NCBI RefSeq assembly: GCF_000955805.1
Contig: NZ_JYOA01000008.1
Location: forward strand, 319,380 to 383,379
Direction: 5' to 3'
Source of the DNA: Pseudomonas sp. 21
Lineage (GTDB): Bacteria > Pseudomonadota > Gammaproteobacteria > Pseudomonadales > Pseudomonadaceae
Length of the DNA stretch: 64,000 nt
The translations under genes and the position numbers were made by a program. A model generated the notes under the pieces. The model made no database searches and was not told where the DNA came from. It worked only from the letters and a program-made list of their open reading frames with translations. Shown here in pieces: positions 7,967-16,433 of this stretch (position 1 is its first letter; every line of letters starts with the position of its first letter).

Positions 7967-8860
7967 ATGAACATTTCCCTTTATCAGCCGCTGCGCACAG
8001 TCGCCGGCCTGAGCGCCCTGGTTGCAGCCATCGGCTTCGCCTCGGCCGCCTTCGCACAAAACGACTCCATCTACGGCGAGTCCTACACCAAGGTCCAGTC
8101 GGTGATCGGCAGCCAAACCCAGATCGTCATGTACCGTGGCCTGGACAATGGCAAGGAAGCCGCCCACGTCTACATCGACGGCGAGCTGCAAAGCGCGCTG
8201 ATGCCCGGCGGCTACACCGCCTTCTGCGTCCCGGCGGGCGAGCATTCGGTGGAGTCCTATATTGGCGACGCGCCGCTGTACACCGGCAAGCGCAACCCCC
8301 AGGCCTTCGCCAAGTTCAGCGGCGGCCAGACCTACGTGCTGGAAGCCCCGGTCGCCGCCGGCCAGAGCACCCCCATCGTGCACACCGGCAAGGACGCCGA
8401 CCAGAGCCTGCAAGGCCTGCGCAAGCAGATCCACGTGATCAGCCGTGCGTCCTCTGTGACCCCGTGCCAGACCGTCACCAGGCTGAGCCTGCGCAGCGAC
8501 GTGCTGTTCCACTTTGGCAAGAGCGGCTATTCGGATATCACCTCGGCGGGCCACGAGGAGTTGCGCAAGGTCGCTGAGTCGATCAAGTCGCAACACGTCG
8601 ACAGCGTGGAAGTGGCCGGCCATGCCGATCCGATCGGCAACGCCGAGTCCAACCAGCGCCTGTCCGAAGCCCGTGCGCAAACCGTGAAGAACGTACTGCT
8701 GCAACTGGGCATCGGCACCGAGTCCATCCGTGCCGTGGGCCATGGCAGCAGCGAGCCGGTAGTGCAGTGCGACAGCGGCACTCGCAAGCAGCGCATCGAC
8801 TGTAACGCGCCGAACCGTCGGGTGGACCTGGTGATTCGCGGCCAGCATTCGGCCGACTGA
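7967..8860 (+). CDS. Exported OmpA-C-like peptidoglycan-binding protein
   Basis: 297 residues. A signal peptide with a clear hydrophobic core ends at AFA-Q (about residue 30). Residues 45-170 form an unidentified domain with two well-spaced cysteines, and residues about 180-292 are an OmpA-C domain: FHFGKSGYSDI, VAGHADPIGNAESNQRLSEAR and NAPNRRVDLVI, which in the family bind meso-diaminopimelate of peptidoglycan. No lipobox cysteine follows the signal peptide, so it is probably periplasmic or an integral outer-membrane protein rather than a lipoprotein. GGAG lies about eight bases before the ATG. It follows the adhesin in the same direction, and a role in holding or displaying it is inference only. 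Confidence 0.85.
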   Translation: MNISLYQPLRTVAGLSALVAAIGFASAAFAQNDSIYGESYTKVQSVIGSQTQIVMYRGLDNGKEAAHVYIDGELQSALMPGGYTAFCVPAGEHSVESYIGDAPLYTGKRNPQAFAKFSGGQTYVLEAPVAAGQSTPIVHTGKDADQSLQGLRKQIHVISRASSVTPCQTVTRLSLRSDVLFHFGKSGYSDITSAGHEELRKVAESIKSQHVDSVEVAGHADPIGNAESNQRLSEARAQTVKNVLLQLGIGTESIRAVGHGSSEPVVQCDSGTRKQRIDCNAPNRRVDLVIRGQHSAD

Positions 8861-8964
8861 GAACGGCCCGGCGCGGGTAAGCCACGGTCTTACCGCGCCG
8901 GGAAAGAATACCCTCCGAGCCGACCAGGGATTTTACCCACCTTGCCTTGGCGGCTCAGGAGCCT

Positions 8965-10519
<1,555 letters not shown>

Positions 10520-10524
<5 letters not shown>

Positions 10525-10575
10525 TTTGACCTCTATGCAGTCATTATGACTTGGGGCGATTCAGGTCATTATGAC
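10520..10575. promoter_or_regulatory. Three NorR-type enhancer sites
   Basis: Three near-identical palindromes with the GT-N7-AC core: GTCATTTTGAC (10520-10530), GTCATTATGAC (10540-10550) and GTCATTATGAC (10565-10575), with starts 20 and 25 bases apart. Three sites also lie upstream of norVW in E. coli. The first overlaps the norR ATG. Confidence 0.88.
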
Positions 10576-10616
10576 TCAGTTTCTGGCGAGAGTCCCGTGA
10601 ATACTGGGCTGCAGGG

Positions 10617-10634
10617 TTGGCACGCTTCCTGAAA
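10617..10634 (+). promoter_or_regulatory. Possible sigma-54 promoter of fhp
   Basis: TTGGCACG-N4-CTGAA resembles TTGGCACG-N4-TTGCA. The -24 GG element is perfect, but the -12 GC is read as GA. It lies about 45 bases after the last NorR site and 62 bases before the fhp ATG, a normal geometry for a NorR-driven promoter. Confidence 0.55.
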
Positions 10635-10695
10635 TACCTCTGGCAGAAAGCACAGGCGGCCCCACTCACTGCCTGGCCAACCCGAGGAGATCCCC

Positions 10696-11877
10696 ATGCT
10701 GTCCAACGAACACCGTACCCTGGTCAAGGCCACTGTCCCGCTGCTGGAGACCGGCGGAGAGACCCTGACCCAGCACTTCTACAAGATGATGCTCAGCGAG
10801 TACCCGGAGGTTCGTCCGCTGTTCAACCAGGCGCATCAGGCTTCCGGCGACCAGCCTCGCGCGCTGGCCAACGGTGTGCTGATGTACGCCCGCCACATCG
10901 ATGAGCTGGAGCAACTCGGCCCGCTGGTGGCGAAGATCGTCAACAAGCACGTTGCCCTGCAGATTCAGCCGGAACACTACCCGATCGTTGGCAGCTGCCT
11001 GCTGCGGGCGATCCGCGAGGTGCTGGGCGAGGAGATCGCCACTCAAGCGGTGATCGACGCCTGGGCCGCCGCCTATGGCCAACTGGCCGACATCCTGATC
11101 GGCGCCGAGGAGTCGGTGTATCAGCAGAATGCCGAGCAACGCGGCGGCTGGCGTGGTGCACGGCGCTTCCGTATCGCCCGCAAGGACATCGAGAGCGAGG
11201 AAATCACTTCGTTCTACTTCCAACCGCTGGATGGCGAACCGCTGCTGGACTTCCAGCCCGGCCAGTACATCGGCCTGTCCCTCGACATCGGTGGTGAGGA
11301 AGTGCGCCGCACCTACTCGCTGTCCGACGCGCCCAACGGCCGTGAGTACCGCATCAGCGTGAAACGCGAGCCCGAAGGCAAGGTTTCCAACTACCTGCAC
11401 GATTGCCTGAATGTTGGCGATGAGCTGGACCTGTTCCCGCCGGCGGGCGATTTCGTCCTGCGCGGTGGCGACAAGCCCCTGGCCCTGATCACCGCCGGTG
11501 TGGGCATCACCCCGGCACTGGCCATGCTGAAGCCGGCGCTGGAATCCGGTCGCGAAGTGCACTTCATCCACTGCGCCCGCCACGGTGGCGTGCACGCGTT
11601 CCGCGAATGGGTCGAGGCGCAGTCCGATGCGCATCCGCAACTCAAGCATTACTTCTGCTACAGCGAACCGCGCGCGCAGGAGGCGTCCCACGTCGAAGGC
11701 TTCCTCAGCCGCGAGCTGCTGGCGGACTGGCTGCCGGAAGACCGTGACCTGGACGCCTATTTCCTCGGTCCCAAGCCGTTCATGGTCCAGGTGAAGCGCC
11801 ACCTGCGCGAGATCGGCGTGCCCGAGCAGCAGTCCCACTACGAGTTCTTCGGCCCGGCCAGCGCGCTGGAGGCCTGA
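10696..11877 (+). CDS. fhp: Flavohaemoprotein, nitric oxide dioxygenase
   Basis: Oxidises NO to nitrate with O2 and NAD(P)H in the cytoplasm. 393 residues, standard length. Globin domain residues 1-138 with distal Y29 and Q53, proximal H85 (NKHVALQI) and Y95; FAD domain with RRTYSLSD (about 206-213); NAD domain with GVGITPALAML and CARHGG; C-terminal YEFFGP. The ATG at 10696 has GAGGAGAT just upstream. It is the first gene of a NO-response operon with the PpoA-like gene and nnrS and is divergent from its regulator. Confidence 0.97.
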   Translation: MLSNEHRTLVKATVPLLETGGETLTQHFYKMMLSEYPEVRPLFNQAHQASGDQPRALANGVLMYARHIDELEQLGPLVAKIVNKHVALQIQPEHYPIVGSCLLRAIREVLGEEIATQAVIDAWAAAYGQLADILIGAEESVYQQNAEQRGGWRGARRFRIARKDIESEEITSFYFQPLDGEPLLDFQPGQYIGLSLDIGGEEVRRTYSLSDAPNGREYRISVKREPEGKVSNYLHDCLNVGDELDLFPPAGDFVLRGGDKPLALITAGVGITPALAMLKPALESGREVHFIHCARHGGVHAFREWVEAQSDAHPQLKHYFCYSEPRAQEASHVEGFLSRELLADWLPEDRDLDAYFLGPKPFMVQVKRHLREIGVPEQQSHYEFFGPASALEA

Positions 11878-11883
11878 ACCTGA

Positions 11884-11909
11884 GCGCCGGCCCGACGGCG
11901 GGCCGGCGC
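11884..11909 (+). other. GC hairpin between fhp and the PpoA-like gene
   Basis: A 10-bp perfect inverted repeat (11884-11893 and 11900-11909, hexaloop) six bases after the fhp stop, with no T run. It ends six bases before the next Shine-Dalgarno. It probably stabilises the fhp message or tunes expression of the downstream genes. Confidence 0.45.
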
Positions 11910-11927
11910 AACCCGAGGAGGTGTGTG

Positions 11928-12185
11928 ATGGAAAGTCTTTTCGCCTGCCCGCAACGCAACCTGTCGATGTCCTGGTCACTGCTGACCGGCGGGCTCGTAT
12001 TACTGCTGCTGGGCGTCGCGGGAGCCTATTTCGTCGATGGCCATCTGAACCTGCAAAGCATTGTCGCAGCGCATGCCTTCACTATCCTCGGCCCGACACT
12101 ATTGAAGCTGGGCTACGTGCTGCGGTTGGTGGCCCAACATCAGATGCGCAAGGAAGGCTGGGAGGCTTGCTGTGTTACTGGTTGA
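11928..12185 (+). CDS. Small two-helix membrane protein, PpoA (PA2663)-like
   Basis: 85 residues. Two hydrophobic segments (SLLTGGLVLLLLGVAGAYFV and a second around IVAAHAFTILGPTLLKLGYVL) suggest a double-spanning inner-membrane protein. ATG 11928 follows GAGGAG by seven bases; a GTG at 11925 is less well placed. It sits where P. aeruginosa has ppoA (PA2663), reported as a regulator of psl and pyoverdine operons, between fhp and the NnrS gene. The identification rests on position, size and topology. It overlaps nnrS by 14 bases, so the two are translationally coupled. Confidence 0.75.
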   Translation: MESLFACPQRNLSMSWSLLTGGLVLLLLGVAGAYFVDGHLNLQSIVAAHAFTILGPTLLKLGYVLRLVAQHQMRKEGWEACCVTG

Positions 12186-13362
12186 TCGAAAGGCTCTGCT
12201 GACCATACCCCCCCTGTGGCGCCTGGGATTCCGCCCGTTCTTTCTCGGTGGCGCAGTGTTCGCGCTGATCGCCATCGCGGCCTGGGCGGCGGTGCTGCTC
12301 GGCGTGCTGCCGGCCTGGCAACCGCTCGGCGGCTGGCTGGCCTGGCACCGCCATGAAATGCTCTTCGGCTTCGCGGCGGCGATCATCGCCGGCTTCCTGC
12401 TGACCGCCGTGCAGACCTGGACCGGTCGCCCCGGTGTCAGCGGCAAGCCGCTGATGGTGTTGTCGCTGGTCTGGCTGGCGGCGCGGGTGGGCTGGCTCGT
12501 GGGCGCGCCGCTGTGGCTGGTCACCGTGCTGGAGCTGGCGTTCATGCCGGCGCTGGCCTTCTTCATCGGTCGCAGCCTGTGGCTGGTCCGGCAGAAGCGC
12601 AACTACCCGATCATCGTGGTGCTGAGCCTGCTGACAGTCGCCGACGCGCTGGTGATGGTCGGTGTCTGGACCGGCAACGATGCCTGGCAACGCAGTGGCG
12701 CCCTGGGTGCGCTGTGGCTGGTGGCGGCGCTGATGGGCTTGATCGGCGGCCGCGTGATCCCCTTCTTCACCCAGCGCGGGCTGGGCCGCACCGCCCAGGT
12801 GCCGGCCTGGAACTGGCTGGACAATTCGCTGCTGGGCGGCACCCTGCTGGTGGCGGTGCTGAGCGCAGCCGGTATCGGCCTGACGCCGCACCCGTGGGTG
12901 GGCCTGCTGTTCGCTGCGCTGGCAGTGGGGCACTTGATCCGCCTGTGGCGCTGGTACGACAAGGACTACTGGGGCGTGCCGCTGCTCTGGTCGCTGCACC
13001 TGGCCTATCTGTGGATGCTGCTGGCCCCGGCGGGCATGGCGCTGTGGAACTTCTCGCCGACCTTCAACGTCAGCCTGGCGATCCACGCGCTCACCGTGGG
13101 CGGCGTTGGCGGGCTGATCCTGGCGATGATTGCGCGGGTGAGCCTCGGCCACACCGGCCGGCCGCTGCAACCGCCGAAGGTGATGTCCTGGGCCTTCGCG
13201 CTGCTCAACCTGGGTGTGGTCGCGCGGGTGCTGCTGGTGATCTGGTGGCCGCTGGAGGGGCTGAGCATCGCCGCAGTGTGCTGGGTGGTGGCCTTCCTGA
13301 TGTTCGCCTGGCACTACGGCCCGATGTTCTGGAAACCGCGGCTGGATGGGCAGCCGGGCTGA
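12172..13362 (+). CDS. nnrS: NnrS family haem-copper membrane protein
   Basis: 396 residues, about twelve hydrophobic segments. NnrS family blocks: GFRPFFLGGA near the N-terminus, WHRHEMLFGFAAAIIAGF, GRVIPFFTQRGL, and HALTVGGVGGLILAMIARVSLGHTGR near the C-terminus, with conserved histidines thought to bind haem. The family is linked to resistance to nitric oxide and its metabolites; its biochemical activity is not settled. GTG start with GGGAGG six bases upstream, inside the end of the preceding gene. Co-expression with fhp under NorR is implied by spacing. Confidence 0.93.
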   Translation: MLLVDRKALLTIPPLWRLGFRPFFLGGAVFALIAIAAWAAVLLGVLPAWQPLGGWLAWHRHEMLFGFAAAIIAGFLLTAVQTWTGRPGVSGKPLMVLSLVWLAARVGWLVGAPLWLVTVLELAFMPALAFFIGRSLWLVRQKRNYPIIVVLSLLTVADALVMVGVWTGNDAWQRSGALGALWLVAALMGLIGGRVIPFFTQRGLGRTAQVPAWNWLDNSLLGGTLLVAVLSAAGIGLTPHPWVGLLFAALAVGHLIRLWRWYDKDYWGVPLLWSLHLAYLWMLLAPAGMALWNFSPTFNVSLAIHALTVGGVGGLILAMIARVSLGHTGRPLQPPKVMSWAFALLNLGVVARVLLVIWWPLEGLSIAAVCWVVAFLMFAWHYGPMFWKPRLDGQPG

Positions 13363-13398
13363 TCGGAGTATTGCGGTAACGCTCTCTTCGACGGCGGT

Positions 13399-13458
13399 TC
13401 GCGGGCATGGCCCGCTCCTACAGAGTCGCCCACCTGTAGGAGCGGGCCATGCCCGCGA
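13399..13458. repeat. REPIN-type inverted repeat, GGGCCATGCCC class
   Basis: Perfect 25-bp arms (13399-13423 and 13434-13458) around a 10-base loop; the core reads TAGGAGCGGGCCATGCCCGC. The same element recurs at 17784-17857. This is the common Pseudomonas REP doublet, mobilised in trans by RAYT transposases; it can also end or stabilise transcripts. It lies between convergent nnrS and the DUF5329 gene. Confidence 0.9.
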
Positions 13459-13491
13459 CCTTGTCGGTGCGCCGAACCATCACGGACGTGC

Positions 13492-13872
13492 TCAGTTGCC
13501 TTGCGGTGCCTGGCGCAGCCGCTTGAGTTCGTCGTTCAGCCAGGCGCTGGAGTCCTGCTTGCCGGCCGGGCAATCCACCTGGTAACGCTGGCCGCTCATG
13601 CTGCTCTTGGTCGCGGCGCGCTCGATGAAGTCTTCCGCGCTGCTCACCATGTCCTTGTTTTCCAGGTAGTCCAGCTTCTTCTGCAGGTGCGCACGCGCCT
13701 CGGCAGCGGGGTACTCGCTGCCGTTACGGATGAACTGGCAGCCGCTGTGTTCGACGAAGTCGAGCAATTGGGTGATTTCCTGCTGCGCCTTGGCATCGAC
13801 GGCGGCCTGCGCGCCCGCGCAGACGAACAGCAGGGGTAGCAGGAGCGAGCGGGGCTTTCGAGAGTGAGACAT
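13492..13872 (-). CDS. DUF5329-family exported protein
   Basis: 126 residues with a signal peptide (SLLLPLLFVCAGAQA-A). The mature part is helical and charged, with two cysteines (SGCQFIRNGSEYPAAEAR and YQVDCPAGK) that could form a disulphide; the first block is typical of DUF5329. Function unknown. AAGGA lies seven bases before the ATG. It starts 33 bases after the patatin gene and is probably its operon partner, next to the PepSY/BqsRS operon. Confidence 0.8.
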   Translation of the reverse strand: MSHSRKPRSLLLPLLFVCAGAQAAVDAKAQQEITQLLDFVEHSGCQFIRNGSEYPAAEARAHLQKKLDYLENKDMVSSAEDFIERAATKSSMSGQRYQVDCPAGKQDSSAWLNDELKRLRQAPQGN

Positions 13873-13905
13873 AGCAATTCCTTGCCGTATGCGTGAAGCC
13901 GCCGA

Positions 13906-14988
13906 TTATGTCAGCGGCAACAGGCGCTCGCCGAGGCGGCCGCTGTCTACCAGTTCAAGGAACTCGTCGCCCATCCGCCGGCTCTCGTCCATTGCCTTGC
14001 GCCAGTAACGCTCGCGTCCGGCGTCGTCGCCGAGGTAGCGGTGGAAGTCCTTGCGGTCCGGCAGCTTGTTGTGCGGCAGGAGTGCCAGGTAGTCCTTCGA
14101 CGGAGCCAGCAGCAGCACGTCCTGCAGGCGGCCGGCGTCGCCACGGCGCCAGGGCAGGCCCTTGTCGAACCAGCCGGGGATGACCTTGTCGGTGAAGTGC
14201 GGGTAGAGCACCACGCCCTCGGGCTGGTAGGGCAGGTCGAGGTGGTAGTCCAGCAGGCCGCCGTCGCGGTAGGTGCCGGGGCCGGCGCCGGGAATATCGC
14301 GCACGCCTTCCATGACCATGGGGATGGAGCCGGAGGCGAGCAGGGCGTGGCGCAGGTTGGCCAGGTCCAGGTGCAGGTAGCGCGAGGGGAAGTCCGACAA
14401 CGGCTCAAGCGGCGGTGCGCGGCGGGCGTCATGGATGATCAGCCGTTCGAAGTGCCGGTGCAGATGGCGGCGGCCGACCAGGTTGTCGCGGATCACCGCG
14501 CCCAGGCCCAGTCCGAGATTGGCCTTGCCGTCCTGCGCGAGGCGGCCGTGGCTCTTCACCACCACCACGTTGAGGCGGTACCAGGGGTTGTCCAGCACGC
14601 TGGCGTCGTGGCCATCGAGGAGGTCGTCGAGCATCTTCGCGCAGCTTTTCGACACGTCGCTGATGCTTGCGTTTCGGGCGAAGCGCTGCTGGGTGTAGAG
14701 CTCGCCCAGGCGGCGGATACCTTCGGCCGGGTCGGGCAGGCAAGCGCTGGCGAAGCGCCAGGAGCCGATGGACGCCCCGATCAGCGAGCGCTCACGTGGC
14801 GCTCGCGGCAACCATTCGCCGAACAGCGCGAGGTCCAGGCCCTGGATGCCCAGTGCCTTCGGACCGCCGGCGGCGCCGGGGAGGATGCCTACATCGGCAG
14901 GGGCCAGCCCCTGTTCGCGGATGCGCTGGAGCGCGCGGCTTCCGGCCTTGAGGGTGAGGGCGGGGGTCTTGATCTGGATGGCGGTCAT
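13906..14988 (-). CDS. Patatin-like phospholipase
   Basis: 360 residues from ATG 14988 (MTAIQIKTP). The frame is open back to 15093, but the extra 35 residues would overlap the BqsR-like box and have no ribosome site, while GAGG precedes 14988. Patatin marks: a glycine-rich oxyanion loop PGAAGGPKALG, nucleophile elbow GASIG, and catalytic aspartate in YRDGGLLDYH. Predicted Ser-Asp dyad hydrolase of phospholipids or acyl esters. No signal peptide, so probably cytoplasmic or peripheral. It is divergent from the PepSY/BqsRS operon with a short shared region, so joint metal-responsive control is possible. Confidence 0.87.
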   Translation of the reverse strand: MTAIQIKTPALTLKAGSRALQRIREQGLAPADVGILPGAAGGPKALGIQGLDLALFGEWLPRAPRERSLIGASIGSWRFASACLPDPAEGIRRLGELYTQQRFARNASISDVSKSCAKMLDDLLDGHDASVLDNPWYRLNVVVVKSHGRLAQDGKANLGLGLGAVIRDNLVGRRHLHRHFERLIIHDARRAPPLEPLSDFPSRYLHLDLANLRHALLASGSIPMVMEGVRDIPGAGPGTYRDGGLLDYHLDLPYQPEGVVLYPHFTDKVIPGWFDKGLPWRRGDAGRLQDVLLLAPSKDYLALLPHNKLPDRKDFHRYLGDDAGRERYWRKAMDESRRMGDEFLELVDSGRLGERLLPLT

Positions 14989-15072
14989 GCGGGCCTCGCT
15001 GTGGCAGGCCGCGATTATAGAGCCTGCACGGGGAGAGCAAGGATACTTCACGGGGTGAATGTCCGTTGCCGA

Positions 15073-15088
15073 TTCAGCTTGAATTAAG
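15073..15088 (+). promoter_or_regulatory. BqsR-like box upstream of the PepSY/bqsRS operon
   Basis: TTCAG-CTTGAA-TTAAG matches the reported P. aeruginosa BqsR direct repeat TTAAG-N6-TTAAG with one mismatch in the first half-site. It is 49 bases before the first PepSY start, and about 85 before the divergent patatin start. Confidence 0.65.
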
Positions 15089-15136
15089 TCCATCGCCTTA
15101 GCCTGTCAGCAGTGAAACTCCCACGGAGGTATGCAT

Positions 15137-15445
15137 ATGAAATGGCTGCTGACCCTGACCACGCTCTGCGCATTGCTGCTGGGCGCCGGCGTCGCCACGG
15201 CCCACGACATCGGCCCCGATGAGGCGCTGCGCCTGCGCGATGCCGGCACCATCCGCAACTTCGAGGAGCTCAACCGCACCGCGCTGGCCAAGCATGCGGG
15301 CGGTTCGGTGTACGATAGCGAGCTCGAGCTGGAACATGGCCGCTATCTGTACAAGGTCGACATCAAGGACGCCCAGGGCGTGAAGTGGGATGTCGAACTG
15401 GATGCGGTCACCGGCGAAGTCCTCACCGATCACCAGGATGACTGA
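15137..15445 (+). CDS. Periplasmic PepSY-domain protein 1 (BqsP/BqsQ position)
   Basis: 102 residues: signal peptide MKWLLTLTTLCALLLGAGVATA, then one PepSY-like domain (ALRLRDAGTIRNFEEL ... YKVDIKDAQGVKWDVELDAVTGEVL) and an acidic tail TDHQDD. ATG 15137 is preferred over ATG 15131 because GGAGGT ends at 15130, which puts 15137 at six bases. PepSY domains are found in periplasmic inhibitors and metal-related proteins; here a role in supplying or buffering the signal of the kinase is inference. Stop and next start overlap as TGATG. It is paralogous to the next gene. Confidence 0.85.
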   Translation: MKWLLTLTTLCALLLGAGVATAHDIGPDEALRLRDAGTIRNFEELNRTALAKHAGGSVYDSELELEHGRYLYKVDIKDAQGVKWDVELDAVTGEVLTDHQDD

Positions 15446-15759
15446 TGAAGACCGTTCTGCCACGCGTGGCTTTGCTTGGCCTGGCGCTCGTTGCCCTGGT
15501 TGGCGTCGCGCAAGCCCATGACCTCAGCCAGGACGAAGCCTTGCGCCTGAGCAAGGAAGGAGTGATCCGCCCCTTCGAGGAAATCCTTCCCGCCGCGCTG
15601 AGTCGCTATCCCGGCTCGCGCCTGCTCGAAGCAGAGCTGGAGAGGGAGCACGGCAACTACATTTATGAAGTGGAACTGCTCACTGTCGACGGCGTGGTAC
15701 GCGAACTGGAATTGGATGCCCGCGACGGCCGCATCCTCAAGGATAAGGAAGACGACTGA
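15445..15759 (+). CDS. Periplasmic PepSY-domain protein 2
   Basis: 104 residues with a signal peptide ([18 protein letters not shown]) and the same PepSY layout as its upstream neighbour ([18 protein letters not shown] ... [25 protein letters not shown]), ending in acidic KDKEDD. The two proteins look like a tandem duplication that has diverged. The FEE motif after the first helix and the acidic tail are shared and might bind cations (inference). It overlaps both neighbours by one base (TGATG). Confidence 0.85.
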   Translation: MKTVLPRVALLGLALVALVGVAQAHDLSQDEALRLSKEGVIRPFEEILPAALSRYPGSRLLEAELEREHGNYIYEVELLTVDGVVRELELDARDGRILKDKEDD

Positions 15760-16433
15760 TGCGCCTGCTGCTGGTGGAAGACCACGTACCCCTGGCCGAT
15801 GAACTGCTGGCGACCTTGACCCGCCAGGGCTACGCGGTGGACTGGCTGGCCGACGGCCGCGACGCTGCCGTGCAGGGCGCCAGTGAGCCTTACGACCTGG
15901 TGATTCTCGATCTTGGCTTGCCGGGCCGCCCTGGTCTGGACGTGCTGCAGGAGTGGCGCGGCATGGGCCTGGCGACGCCGGTGCTGATTCTCACCGCGCG
16001 GGGCTCCTGGGCCGAACGTATCGATGGCCTGAAGGCCGGCGCCGACGACTACCTGACCAAGCCGTTTCATCCCGAGGAACTGCTGCTGCGCATCCAGGCG
16101 TTGCTGCGGCGTGCCCGCGGGCTGGCCAACCAGAGCCAGCTGGAAGTGGCAGGGCTGAGCCTGGACGAGTCGCGCCAGTGCGTGCAGCAGGGCGGCAAGG
16201 AGGTCGACCTGACGTCCGCCGAGTTCCGTCTGCTGCGTTACTTCATGCTGCACCCCGGCCAGCTGCTGTCGAAATCGCACCTGGCCGAGCACCTGTATGA
16301 CGGCGAGACCGAGCGCGACTCCAACGTCATCGAGGTCCATATCAACCACCTGCGCCGCAAGCTCGGCCGCGAGATCATCGAGACCCGCCGCGGCCAGGGC
16401 TATCGCTTCACCGGCAACGGAGTTGGCCGTTGA
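15759..16433 (+). CDS. bqsR: OmpR-family response regulator BqsR (CarR)
   Basis: 224 residues. Receiver domain with acidic pocket E7/D8, phospho-acceptor D51 (VILDLGLPG), T/S and K switch residues ([18 protein letters not shown]); OmpR winged helix about 125-220 ([32 protein letters not shown]). The assignment to BqsR, the Fe(II)-responsive regulator of P. aeruginosa (PA2657, also called CarR for Ca2+), rests on synteny, the PepSY neighbours and the box upstream. It presumably controls its own operon. Confidence 0.88.
   Translation: MRLLLVEDHVPLADELLATLTRQGYAVDWLADGRDAAVQGASEPYDLVILDLGLPGRPGLDVLQEWRGMGLATPVLILTARGSWAERIDGLKAGADDYLTKPFHPEELLLRIQALLRRARGLANQSQLEVAGLSLDESRQCVQQGGKEVDLTSAEFRLLRYFMLHPGQLLSKSHLAEHLYDGETERDSNVIEVHINHLRRKLGREIIETRRGQGYRFTGNGVGR

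Noticed and set aside
13399-13458. Inverted repeat as a rho-independent terminator or CRISPR repeat
   Set aside because: No T run; only two arms; the same 24-25 bp unit recurs elsewhere as a doublet, which fits REPINs.
14989-15093. N-terminal extension of the patatin protein
   Set aside because: No Shine-Dalgarno, no homology-like pattern, and it would overlap the BqsR-like box and the promoter region of the divergent operon.
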